Below are positions 18,431 through 26,756 of a stretch of 64,000 bases of DNA, in pieces. The notes under the pieces are model-generated. The model had not been told where the DNA came from, did not search any database, and worked only from the letters and a program-made list of their open reading frames with translations. Position 1 is the first letter of the stretch. Each line of letters opens with the position of its first letter. The stretch is from assembly GCA_050331475.1 (NCBI GenBank), contig JBHJGU010000047.1:1-64000 (forward strand), in the 5' to 3' direction. The position numbers and the translations under genes were made by a program. Origin of the DNA: JBHJGU01 sp050331475 (lineage in GTDB: Bacteria; Pseudomonadota; Alphaproteobacteria; Caulobacterales; Maricaulaceae).

Positions 18431-19927
18431 TCAGCCCTTTTTCGGAATACGCGCGACCAACCGCATCGAGGCCGACAATTCCTCGAACTGCAGCCAAGGC
18501 CGCAGATACGCCACCGCGTTGTAGGAGCCCGGCGCGCCAGGGATTTCCTTGACCTCGACTTCCGCCTCGCGGAGCGGATACTGCGCGCGCATATCTTGGC
18601 CGGCGCCTTCTGAGGCGTTGACGTAATTGCGGATCCAACGATTGAGCCAGTCCGAGCAGTCTTTCTCCTCCATGAAAGACCCGATCTTGTCGCGCGCCAT
18701 CACCTTGAGGAAATGCGCGAACCGCGAGGTCGCCATAAGATAGGGCAGCCGGGCGGAGATTGCGGCGTTCTCGGTCGCCGCCGGCATGTCGTACACCTTC
18801 GGCTTCTGCGTCGTCTGCGCGCCGAAAAACACCGCATAGTCAGTGTTTTTATAGTGGCAGAGCGGCAAGAAGCCCAAATCCGAGAGTTCTTTTTCCCGCC
18901 GATCCGTAATGCCGATTTCGGTGGGACATTGGGAATCGGTGTCACCCTCGTCGGTCTTGAACAAATGCGTTGGCAGATCGGTGACTTTGCCGCCGCCCTC
19001 AGCGCCCCTGATGGCGGTGCACCAGCCATACTCCGCATAGGCGTCGGTCATGCGCGCGCCGAGCGCATAGGCCGCATTCATCCAGCAATAATCGTCATGC
19101 GCCATGGGCTTGGGTTCGCCCGCTTCGTCAAACGGCGCTTCTTCGTAATTAAACTCCTCGATCGGCTTGGTGGCCGCGCCATATGGCACGCGCGCAAGGA
19201 CGGAGGGCATGGTGAGGGTCACGAACCGGCTGTCTTCGGTGTCCCTGAACCCGCGCCATTTCATGTATTCGGCGGAGTCGAACTTTTGCTTTAGATCGCG
19301 CGGTTTAGAGAGTTCGGTGTAGCTGTCAAAGCCGAACATGCCCGCCCCGGCCGCGGAGACGAACGGCGCGAAAGCGCCTGCCGCGACATTGGACATATTC
19401 CGCAATAACTCGATGTCGTCGGGATGGTTGGAGGAATAATAGTCCCCGATCAGCGCGCCATAGGGTTCGCCGCCCGCCATGCCGAATTCGCTCTCATATA
19501 TCTTCTTAAAGGTTTGGCTTTGATCGAAATCAACGGCCTTGGAGAGATCTTTCGACAATTCTTTTTTTGAGACGTTCATCACCCGAATTTTGAGATCTGA
19601 ACTGGTGAGCGAATTGGAGACTAGATAATAAAGCCCGCGCCAACTGCCCTCGAGCGTGCGAAATTTTTCATGGTGCATGATCTCGGCGAGTTGTTCGGAG
19701 ATCTTTTGGTCCAACGCCGCAATCGCCGCGTTAAACGTCACCGTTAAGTTCTTTGAGAAGGTGACCGTGCCTTTGGTCGCCTCATCCGTCAGGGTCCGTA
19801 GCAAATCCTGGACCCGCTCAGGCTCGGTCTGTTTGGTTGCGGAAATCGCTTGATCGAGCAGGCTCGCGCTCTCCTCGACCGTGGTTGCGCCGGCTCCGGC
19901 GCCTTGTGTTTGTTCGTCCGCCATCAT
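18431..19927 (-). CDS. tssC: type VI secretion sheath large subunit TssC (ImpC, VipB)
   Basis: Forms the contractile sheath with TssB. The 498 residues show the sheath signature IMHHEKFRTLEGSWRGLYYL (near 85-105), VDFDQSQTFKKIYESEFGMA, GGEPYGALIGDYYSSNHPDD, and a C-terminal core with YPLREAEVEVKEIPGAPGSY. N-terminal ATG at 19927 (a second Met follows directly). 12 bp after the tssB stop. Complete and canonical. Confidence 0.96.
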   Translation of the reverse strand: MMADEQTQGAGAGATTVEESASLLDQAISATKQTEPERVQDLLRTLTDEATKGTVTFSKNLTVTFNAAIAALDQKISEQLAEIMHHEKFRTLEGSWRGLYYLVSNSLTSSDLKIRVMNVSKKELSKDLSKAVDFDQSQTFKKIYESEFGMAGGEPYGALIGDYYSSNHPDDIELLRNMSNVAAGAFAPFVSAAGAGMFGFDSYTELSKPRDLKQKFDSAEYMKWRGFRDTEDSRFVTLTMPSVLARVPYGAATKPIEEFNYEEAPFDEAGEPKPMAHDDYCWMNAAYALGARMTDAYAEYGWCTAIRGAEGGGKVTDLPTHLFKTDEGDTDSQCPTEIGITDRREKELSDLGFLPLCHYKNTDYAVFFGAQTTQKPKVYDMPAATENAAISARLPYLMATSRFAHFLKVMARDKIGSFMEEKDCSDWLNRWIRNYVNASEGAGQDMRAQYPLREAEVEVKEIPGAPGSYNAVAYLRPWLQFEELSASMRLVARIPKKG

Positions 19928-19939
19928 CCCCCCCTGGGC

Positions 19940-20461
19940 TTAGCCGTCGTCTTTGTCCGCGCCTTCGCCCGGGCCGAGTTCGCCCTGCAGGCCTTTAAGC
20001 GCATCTTCGTTCTGGAGCACTTGTTCGAGCAGGCCCTCGAGTTCTTCGGAGCTATCCGCCTTCGCCATGAGGTCGCGCAACTTGTTGCGCGTCTCCATCA
20101 GCTTTTTCAACGGCTCCACCTGTTCGACGATTTTCGCGGGGTCAAAGTCTTCCAGAGACGAAAACTTCAACGATACGGCCATCTGGCTGTCGTCGCCTTT
20201 CAGCGTGTTCTTCACCTTCATATTGACGCCGGGGGTCATGCGGCGCATGACATCGTCGAAATTCTCCCGGTCGATTTGGATGAATTTCCGGTCTTTCAAG
20301 GGCTTGAGCGGTTCGGTCGGATCGCCGGAGAAATCGCCCATAACGCCGACGACGAAGGGCAATTCTTTCTGCTCCACAGCGCCTTCGGTCTCCACATCAT
20401 AGGTTATATGCACCCGCGGCTTCCGAACCTTTTTAAGTTTGTCATGAATACTAGCGACCAT
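19940..20461 (-). CDS. tssB: type VI secretion sheath small subunit TssB (ImpB, VipA)
   Basis: Partner of TssC in the contractile sheath. The 173 residues contain RVHITYDVETEGAVEQKELP (near 17-36), FVVGVMGDFSGDPTEPLKPL, the DRKFIQIDRENFDDVMRRM segment and SLKFSSLEDFDPAKIVEQV, the standard family pattern, ending in an acidic tail. Placed between tssA (69 bp gap) and tssC. Confidence 0.96.
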   Translation of the reverse strand: MVASIHDKLKKVRKPRVHITYDVETEGAVEQKELPFVVGVMGDFSGDPTEPLKPLKDRKFIQIDRENFDDVMRRMTPGVNMKVKNTLKGDDSQMAVSLKFSSLEDFDPAKIVEQVEPLKKLMETRNKLRDLMAKADSSEELEGLLEQVLQNEDALKGLQGELGPGEGADKDDG

Positions 20462-20530
20462 GTGCGCCTCCCCTTCGCCAAAGCGCCGGCGTTCAGTCCC
20501 AGCGCACGTGGATTTGAGCTCTGTATTACC

Positions 20531-21676
20531 TTACCAAGATCCGTCCGTATTTGCACTGGCTGGCGGTTGGATTCCCGCCCGTTGTAGAAATCCTTCGCGC
20601 GCCGCCTGATCGGGGATGAGTTCCTCGACCAATTCATTCAGGCTCAACCGCGCCCGACGCACCGCTTCGCGAAGGGTCGAGGCGAGGATCGAATTGGGTT
20701 CGGTCGCCTCGAAATAATCGGCCACTTGCAACAAGAGCTTGAGCGCATCCTCCCGCCGGGTGATGGGCTGAGGCACTCCGGAACCCGTATTGACCGCGCC
20801 CGGTATCGCAGAGGCGTCGGCTGTCTCCGCGCTGGGCTCGCTCACAAGCTCCGCGCCCACGTCTTCGGAGATCACGCTTGGGTTCAAGGTGCGCAGGGCC
20901 AACAAGATCGCCTCAAGCGCGCCCGTGATGTTCGAGCCCGGCGGCGCGTCATCCCCCGCCTTGGCCAATAACGCGTCTTGCAAGCGTCGGAATTGGGTCA
21001 AAGCGGCGTCTGCAGCGCGATAAGTCTCGCGCATGGCCCCTGAGGCGGCCCGCGTCGCCGCCGATTTAAAGGCGTCCAAGCTGATCGCGCCGCTGGCCAG
21101 CCGGGCGGCTTGTTTCTCGCTATCGCCGATTTTGGCGATTTCGACGGCCTGTTCGTATTGCCAATAAGCGAGCGGGCCAGGGTCCGAGACGCTAATGAGC
21201 GTCACCATATTCATCGGCTGGATCAGCGCGCCCGGGCCGTCATATCCGCTCAACCCGCCTAAAGGCGCGACCCGGGTTTCCACGCCGTCTTCATCGGGCA
21301 GCGGATAAACGCCGTCGTCCCAAAACCGCTCCACCAAGGCGGCTGCGATCTGGAAGCCCTGGGCGAGCCCTTCAAAATCCGCCAAGCGCACCAGCGCTTC
21401 GATGTACCAGGCGGCGATTTCGAGGTCTTTGGCGTCCTCGGCCAGCGCTTTGGGGGCGAGCTCGGCGATAATGCGCCAATGCTGGCGCGCCTCGCCGCCT
21501 TCATCTTCATCCACAGCCGCCCGGCGTTCCAGATCACGCGCCTCGGAACGGGCGTCCTTGAGCTGGAAATAGCGGCTGGAGGGGGAGTAATTCTCCCGCG
21601 GATCCTCACCCACCGGCGCGTCTTCGCTGATCGGCGCCAGCAGCGGCTCAATCTCGCTGTCGTCAAAATCCGCCAT
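20531..21676 (-). CDS. tssA: type VI secretion protein TssA (ImpA N-terminal domain)
   Basis: TssA proteins coordinate baseplate docking and sheath polymerisation. The 381 residues have the ImpA_N signature: IEPLLAPISEDAPVGEDPRE near the start, SEARDLERRA, AWYIEALVRLADFEGLAQGF (near 80-100) and DGVYPLPDEDGVETRVAPLG. The C-terminal part carries PITRREDALKLLLQVADYFE followed by LSLNELVEELIPDQAAREGF, the short-type TssA ending. First gene of the impA-H run; the operon promoter should lie in 21677-21827, where no clear consensus is visible to me. Confidence 0.93.
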   Translation of the reverse strand: MADFDDSEIEPLLAPISEDAPVGEDPRENYSPSSRYFQLKDARSEARDLERRAAVDEDEGGEARQHWRIIAELAPKALAEDAKDLEIAAWYIEALVRLADFEGLAQGFQIAAALVERFWDDGVYPLPDEDGVETRVAPLGGLSGYDGPGALIQPMNMVTLISVSDPGPLAYWQYEQAVEIAKIGDSEKQAARLASGAISLDAFKSAATRAASGAMRETYRAADAALTQFRRLQDALLAKAGDDAPPGSNITGALEAILLALRTLNPSVISEDVGAELVSEPSAETADASAIPGAVNTGSGVPQPITRREDALKLLLQVADYFEATEPNSILASTLREAVRRARLSLNELVEELIPDQAAREGFLQRAGIQPPASANTDGSW

Positions 21677-21827
21677 GCCGCAGGCCTCCCCGCGCCAAAA
21701 GGATCACGAAACCGCAATTGGGACAAGGGAAAGCGCTGGAGAGCGTCGAAGTTTCAATTGATTGTCGCCCGCTGCCCAGCCGCGCCGACACGACCGCTTG
21801 GGTCGACGCCGGCGCACCTGTGGAGAC

Positions 21828-22421
21828 TTATGCGGCAAGAGCGGCGAGTTGCGCTTGCGCTTTGGCGGCGGCGGCCTCGGCGTCGCGCATTTGCTGATCC
21901 GCGCTGATCACGGTGACGTCCGTAATCCCGAGGAACCCGAGCACGTGGCGCAGATAACCCGAGGCGAAGTCGATCTCAGAGCCCACCGGCGTCCCGCCCG
22001 AGGCGATGACGACGACCGCGCGCTTGCCCTCCAGCAAGCCAACCGGCCCCTCAGGGGTGTAGCGAAAGGTGACCCGAGCGCGGGCGACTTGGTCAATCCA
22101 CGCCTTCAGCGCCGTGGGGACGCCAAAGTTATAGACCGGCGCGCCGATGACGATCGTGTCGGCGGCTTTAAGCTCGGCGATCAAAGCGTCTGAGACGGCG
22201 AGTTCGGCTTTCTGGGCGTCGGAGCGCTGGTCGTCGGCGGTGAAATTAGCGCCGACCCAGGCCTCGGTGACGATTGGGGGCGGGTTACGGCCCAGGTCGC
22301 GCTCGGTGACGACGGCTTCGGAACCGGCGAGTTTCGTAACGACGTCATCGACCAGGGCGCGGGTGGCGGAGCCTTGCGTGCGGGCGCTGGCGTTGACTTT
22401 CAGAATGTGACGGGCGGACAT
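21828..22421 (-). CDS. azoR: FMN-dependent NADH:quinone oxidoreductase / azoreductase
   Basis: Flavodoxin-fold enzyme that reduces quinones and azo compounds with NADH. The 197 residues begin MSARHILKVNASARTQGSAT (phosphate-binding SxR...S loop), have APVYNFGVPTALKAWIDQVA (near 90-110) and VIASGGTPVGSEIDFASGYL with the flavin-contact region, and end in ISADQQMRDAEAA. ATG at 22421 chosen since the family starts just before the first beta strand. Divergent from the VOC gene at 22550. Confidence 0.92.
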   Translation of the reverse strand: MSARHILKVNASARTQGSATRALVDDVVTKLAGSEAVVTERDLGRNPPPIVTEAWVGANFTADDQRSDAQKAELAVSDALIAELKAADTIVIGAPVYNFGVPTALKAWIDQVARARVTFRYTPEGPVGLLEGKRAVVVIASGGTPVGSEIDFASGYLRHVLGFLGITDVTVISADQQMRDAEAAAAKAQAQLAALAA

Positions 22422-22549
22422 GGCGTGTCTCCTCAACGTTTGTGGGGACAAGCCCCGGTTCGCGCTTAAGAATGGCCATGGCCGCGCCCGGTATCGACCG
22501 TGCCGACGGCGCGAGACTTTTTCCGTTTGAGCAAAAATGGAGCGTTCAG

Positions 22550-22972
22550 ATGTCAGGCCCCGAACTCGCCCGCCCCGCCTGCGCGCCCTATCTTTGCGTA
22601 TCCGACAGCGCGGCCGCGATCGCTTGTTATCTCCACGTCTTTGGCGGGCGCGAACTTTATCGCCAGCCCGCCGACGACGGGAAGCGCTTGATGCACGCCG
22701 ATCTTGAATTGGGCAATGGCGGGCGGATCTATCTCTCCGACGATTTCCCGGAATGGACCGGCGGACGCACGCCGGACACGATCGGCGGCACGCCGGTGAC
22801 GGTGCACCTGCAGTTTGCGGCCGGCGCCGCCGTAGACGCGGTTTTTACCCAGGCGGTAGAGGCCGGCGCAGTGGTCGAATTGGCGCCAAACGACGCGTTT
22901 TGGGGTGATCGGTTCGCGGTGTTCCGCGACCCGTTCGGCCATCGCTGGAGCTTAGGGGGGACAATTGGGTGA
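22550..22972 (+). CDS. VOC-family (PhnB-like glyoxalase/bleomycin-resistance fold) protein
   Basis: A 140-residue protein with the PhnB-type betaalphabetabetabeta repeats: PYLCVSDSAAAIACYLHVFG at the start, HADLELGNGGRIYLSDDFPE in the middle, and the ending DRFAVFRDPFGHRWSLG, the classic C-terminal motif of DUF1428/PhnB-like VOC proteins. No specific substrate can be inferred. ATG at 22550 gives a family-like N-terminus; an upstream in-frame ATG would add unrelated residues. Confidence 0.85.
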   Translation: MSGPELARPACAPYLCVSDSAAAIACYLHVFGGRELYRQPADDGKRLMHADLELGNGGRIYLSDDFPEWTGGRTPDTIGGTPVTVHLQFAAGAAVDAVFTQAVEAGAVVELAPNDAFWGDRFAVFRDPFGHRWSLGGTIG

Positions 22973-23390
22973 ACAGACGCCATTTCGACTAGGCACGCCA
23001 GCCTGATGAGCCGCTGACACACCCAAGTTAACGACTGCAATGAGGCCGATTAAATTCGGTGACCAGGACCGCCCGCCAAACCCAAAAGAAATGTCTTGTC
23101 GTCGCGCTTTTCAGGCGAGTCAAATATGTTTCGACGCGCTTCGTTGGCTCTCGTTGCCTCCGAATCTTTTGATAATGCTTCTTTTGCGCCCGGGTTTCGC
23201 TTATTCGCAGGCGGATTTGTCGTTTCGACCATCGTAACGCTCATTTGCTTTCGAAGCCACACAATATATCAGAGCCGCAATCGGTAAAGGAAGCATTATG
23301 CCACGCCCCCGTGATTTATCTTGTACACGCACGTGACATCATTCCACCCCCAATATGCAGCTGAAGGTGATGGACGATCGCCATACCGTT
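22973..23390. other. intergenic stretch without a supported gene
   Basis: 418 bp between the VOC gene and the end of the nitrilase-fold gene. Composition falls from GC-rich to mixed here. Only short overlapping frames (about 60-70 codons) exist on both strands, none with a family signature or convincing ribosome-binding site. No terminator hairpin with a T-tract was seen. It marks the left edge of the AT-richer accessory stretch. Confidence 0.5.
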
Positions 23391-24983
23391 CTAGAAAATA
23401 GCTGGAACACCAGCGGACTCAGCCAAACCAGGGTTGCCCCTTATGGTTTCAACGTCCGCCAAACACCAATCATATGCGAGATTAAAATCGTCGCGGCCGT
23501 CCATTGCGTGGTCGGTGGTTGATTTGCCCTTCAGCTGCACGACGAGCCCATGCATGCCGGCGGGCAAGGAGAGGTGTTTGGCTTGACCGCGCGCGTCCCG
23601 CCAGTAAGCGACGTTGCGGGCGTTTTCGAGATCGATGGCTGCTGCGCGTCGGACCATGCCGTACGACGTCAGGGTTAAGACGCTGCACCCGGGGTCTTCC
23701 GCCAACACCCCAGCGTAGTGAGCCGCCCAACGAAACTTCGTCTGCGGCCCGTCCATGAGCAAAGCGATCAGCAAATTCGGGCCTAAGGCGCGTACAACTT
23801 CTTGAACCGGATCGACCCGAGCCAAATCTTCACAGATTAACGGCATCATAACGGAGCCGCCGCGAATTTCGAATGCATCCAAACGCCGGTGGCCGATGTC
23901 GATCTTTTCCCAAAAATAACTCGGAGATTTGCTCCGATCGCGACCTTGACCTAACAAGGATCGCGTTAATGCATATTTTTCTATTTGGAATTCATCCAGC
24001 TTCCATCTGTGGTGCTTACCGCGATCGCTTGCGAAATCCCACGCTATCTTCGACTCATCAGGCTCGGCCCAGTCCGCGTCGATCACCCCACGAACCGATA
24101 CGTAATTTCCGCTTTTCAAGCCAAATTTCGGAACTTCCGCATTCTTGCATAATAACGCGTCCTCTGACGGCCGCTCTATACGCTCACTTGTGCCGCAAAC
24201 AATGAAATTAAAACCCTTGCTTGAAAATTTCTTTTTTAATTGATATGCGAGAAAGTTGAATGTCATGTAATCCAAACTTAATTCCGGCAAAATAACACCG
24301 TGAATGTTCATGTTGGCATTAATCGATTTTTGAACGAGATCAGTTATAAAATCTACAATAGCTTCGCTTTTGCCGCGATTGAACAGCCATCCGTCCACGC
24401 ACTCCTTGCGTTCTGCGTTTCCTAGCCACTTTTGATCGATTTCGAATTCAGCGGATTGGCCGTTTGTGCCCCCGTTCGGCAGTGACGTGGAAAAACACGA
24501 CGCCGTCACGTCGTAGAGAAACGGCACTAAGAGAAGGTTTAAATGGGTATCTTCCGATCTCGGGCGCGAGCGAGACGAGTACCATTTAACGCCAATTTGC
24601 CCCTCTGGCGGAATAATCGCCACATGATGACTCAGCGCACGAAGCGTACACCCAACTTGTGGTGTACGAGTCTTTGGCAGGACGGCGCCAAATTCCGGAT
24701 CTGATTTTATTGTAAATCTATTATAAAAAATAGATCGACTATTGTATCCTTCATACTGTTTTTCTTGGAAAGATCTTATCCAATCTAGCTTTGCGTCATC
24801 GACCGGCATAAACCCGATACCCCGACTCGCTTCATCAGCAATGATGAAAAGATGAACCGCCGCCCCCCACCAGGCCGGCAAACCTATGTCCATGTCAGAC
24901 CCGCTACGGTGGAGACGTTCAGATAATTCTGGCAATTCATCGCGCGACAACATAACGGGATCAGTTGAAAGAACTAAATCCAA
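23391..24983 (-). CDS. nitrilase-fold (carbon-nitrogen hydrolase-like) protein, main part, role unknown
   Basis: From the TTG at 24983 this is 530 residues; the frame is open upstream to 25115 with coding-like sequence and no ATG or GTG, so the true N-terminus probably lies in the preceding frame (see 25079-25534). A nitrilase-type Glu-Lys-Cys set is visible in the right order and spacing: GVILPELSLDYM (Glu234), KHHRWKLDEFQ (Lys328) and MMPLICEDLARV (Cys384), then DGPQTKFRWAAHYAGVLAED. No amidase or nitrilase subfamily fits. Codon use and base composition are more AT-rich than the flanking genes, suggesting acquisition. Nitrilase-like domains of this kind occur in some prokaryotic anti-phage proteins, e.g. 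fused to reverse transcriptases, but no reverse-transcriptase motif is present, so defence is only a guess. Confidence 0.75.
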   Translation of the reverse strand: MDLVLSTDPVMLSRDELPELSERLHRSGSDMDIGLPAWWGAAVHLFIIADEASRGIGFMPVDDAKLDWIRSFQEKQYEGYNSRSIFYNRFTIKSDPEFGAVLPKTRTPQVGCTLRALSHHVAIIPPEGQIGVKWYSSRSRPRSEDTHLNLLLVPFLYDVTASCFSTSLPNGGTNGQSAEFEIDQKWLGNAERKECVDGWLFNRGKSEAIVDFITDLVQKSINANMNIHGVILPELSLDYMTFNFLAYQLKKKFSSKGFNFIVCGTSERIERPSEDALLCKNAEVPKFGLKSGNYVSVRGVIDADWAEPDESKIAWDFASDRGKHHRWKLDEFQIEKYALTRSLLGQGRDRSKSPSYFWEKIDIGHRRLDAFEIRGGSVMMPLICEDLARVDPVQEVVRALGPNLLIALLMDGPQTKFRWAAHYAGVLAEDPGCSVLTLTSYGMVRRAAAIDLENARNVAYWRDARGQAKHLSLPAGMHGLVVQLKGKSTTDHAMDGRDDFNLAYDWCLADVETIRGNPGLAESAGVPAIF

Positions 24984-25078
24984 CCAAATATTGTTAATGT
25001 ATTCTTCCTGAACGGAGATAACGCCGTCGATAAAATCGTCGTCAAAACACTCAGATCCAAATTCAACAAGCCTACTTT

Positions 25079-25534
25079 CTACAAATCGTCTTGACGTTGA
25101 ATTTTTAACAGATCTTCAAGATCTTTGAACATTTCGCTGCTCGACCATCGCTGGCGAAATAGGATACTTGTTGACCAGGCGGCAGCTAAAGTGCGAAAAT
25201 TAAGTCTGTTCGACTGAGAGAATACGCCAAATACATCTCCACCCGAAACGCCGTAATTTTCTTGGGGCCTTGATATATATTGATAGGCGCCGCTTCTTTT
25301 TAAGAGAAGCCCGGTCACTAAAAACAAATCCGGTGGCCAATCTGGAAAGAGAATTCGACTTTCAATATCGTCGGCATTGCCACCGGATTGAGGAAATCTT
25401 TCAAAGAAATCATTTTTGTCTTTATCGTTAATTTCAAAAAATGTGCGCGTACCCGCCGGAAAAACGCGCGCGATGAAGTCTCTGACCGAAGCTTGCTTCG
25501 GCCGCTCAAACACGCGCTTTTCAGACTTATTCAT
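25079..25534 (-). CDS. N-terminal portion of the nitrilase-fold protein, separated by a frame change
   Basis: 151 codons from ATG 25534 (GGGAGA upstream) to TAG 25079. I do not recognise a family; notable segment FPDWPPDLFLVTGLLLKRSG near residue 65-85. Its end overlaps the upstream open part of the next frame between 25079 and 25115. Within that overlap, at 25102-25106, lies a run of five A/T; one extra base there would read straight on from DLEDLLK into the downstream frame and give a single protein of a little over 700 residues. Hence this is probably the first part of one broken or frameshifted gene rather than a separate protein. Confidence 0.65.
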   Translation of the reverse strand: MNKSEKRVFERPKQASVRDFIARVFPAGTRTFFEINDKDKNDFFERFPQSGGNADDIESRILFPDWPPDLFLVTGLLLKRSGAYQYISRPQENYGVSGGDVFGVFSQSNRLNFRTLAAAWSTSILFRQRWSSSEMFKDLEDLLKIQRQDDL

Positions 25535-26312
25535 CGTCGCCGTCTCCCAAGAGGCTAAGAACTTGACTGAGCGTCAATGCCTACCGAAACTTTTTTTTCT
25601 ATTTCCTCCAACATGAGTTTTAAAATTTACACAGAAAAGTCAAGACTGGCTGCAGCTTTAGGGCGATACGCGCGATCGAACGCCGAGGCCCCCGCGTTGT
25701 CTCATTGTGGAACAGACGAAACTGGGCCGAAAGTTCGCCTGCCTGTATCGGCTCTAAAAGCACCTCATGGTTTTATTTTTTATCCCGACGCCGTTTGCTC
25801 AGCTTACCCCGTCCATGCAAAACGACTTAACGGCCTACAGCGAAGACGCCGTGGGGTTAGAGCGTCTGCTCACGTTTAATCTCGATGCTGTCGATCAAGA
25901 CCGACAAGGCGGCTGGCGGACGATCCCAGAGGCCGGCCCGGTATGCTGTAGAGCGGCCGCCAAGGTGATCGAGATTTTTCTGATTTAGCGTCCCAAAGCG
26001 CGCGACCAAGTTTTCGTGACCGTGCGCTGGCAAGCCCGGCAGACGCATGCATTCGCCGGCGATTACGCCCCTGCGATCTACCATTTTTAGAAGACGTTCG
26101 GACCGCCGCGCGGGCGCTCCTCCCTTTCAGATTGGAGACTGACGTGTCGACACGGCGATGTGCTCCCCGGTCGACCAGTGCGGTCGCTCGTGGCGATCGG
26201 CCTTTAAAGACCAAGCCCCAACCGACTAATCACAGGCTTCGAACTTAGCGAAACCGGCGGACGAGCCAAAGCGCCGTAATCGAAGCGCCGGTCAGTTGGG
26301 CGGGAAGCGGCC
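25535..26312. other. 778-bp stretch without a supported gene
   Basis: Between the nitrilase-fold gene and rplS. The first ~250 bp are AT-richer, the rest GC-rich. Several overlapping frames of 70-110 codons exist on both strands (for example 25857-26084 minus, 25767-25988 plus) but none shows a domain, a good start or consistent codon use. It may hold decayed gene or insertion-sequence remnants; I cannot name them. Confidence 0.45.
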
Positions 26313-26756
26313 CTAACCCTCTTGCGCCTCGGCTTTGGCGGCGGCGGCTTTTTTCGCTTTCTTACCCCGCCCGGCGAGGCGGTCTTTCATGCCGCGGCCG
26401 GTGACGCGCTCGGCGATCCGAGCGGATTTCCCGCGGCGGTCGCGCAGGTAATAAAGCTTCGCGCGACGCACTTTGCCCCGGCGCTTGACCTCAATAGACT
26501 CCAAGAGCGGCGAATAGACCGGAAACACCCGTTCCACCCCATGGCCGAAGGAGATTTTCCGCACGGTGAAGCTCTCATTCAGCCCCGCCCCGGAGCGCGC
26601 GATGCACACACCTTCATAGGCCTGCACCCGCTCGCGCTCACCCTCTTTAATACGCACATTCACGCGCAGCGTATCGCCGGGGGAGAACTCCGGAATCGTT
26701 TTGCCCTCAAGCACGCGGGCGGCTTCTTCGCGTTCCAGTTCAGCGATCAAATTCAT
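26313..26756 (-). CDS. rplS: 50S ribosomal protein L19
   Basis: Large-subunit protein at the 30S-50S interface. The 147 residues begin MNLIAELEREEAARVLEGKT and contain the L19 core: FSPGDTLRVNVRIKEGERER, VQAYEGVCIARSGAGLNESF, TVRKISFGHGVERVFPVYSP and RGKVRRAKLYYLRDRRGKSA, followed by a Lys/Ala-rich tail typical of alphaproteobacteria. ATG at 26756 overlaps the last base of the trmD stop, so translation is coupled. Last gene of the ffh-rpsP-rimM-trmD-rplS operon. Confidence 0.97.
   Translation of the reverse strand: MNLIAELEREEAARVLEGKTIPEFSPGDTLRVNVRIKEGERERVQAYEGVCIARSGAGLNESFTVRKISFGHGVERVFPVYSPLLESIEVKRRGKVRRAKLYYLRDRRGKSARIAERVTGRGMKDRLAGRGKKAKKAAAAKAEAQEG

Noticed and set aside
23050..23262. 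Small 70-codon minus-strand gene
   Set aside because: No recognisable domain, poor start and no conserved features; overlaps an equally long frame on the other strand.
23391..25534. Reverse transcriptase fused to the nitrilase-like domain, as in some anti-phage systems
   Set aside because: No YxDD-type or other reverse-transcriptase motif is present in either frame or next to them.
25857..26214. Transposase remnant upstream of rplS
   Set aside because: Several minus-strand frames looked transposase-like at a glance, but no catalytic motif or terminal repeats could be found.
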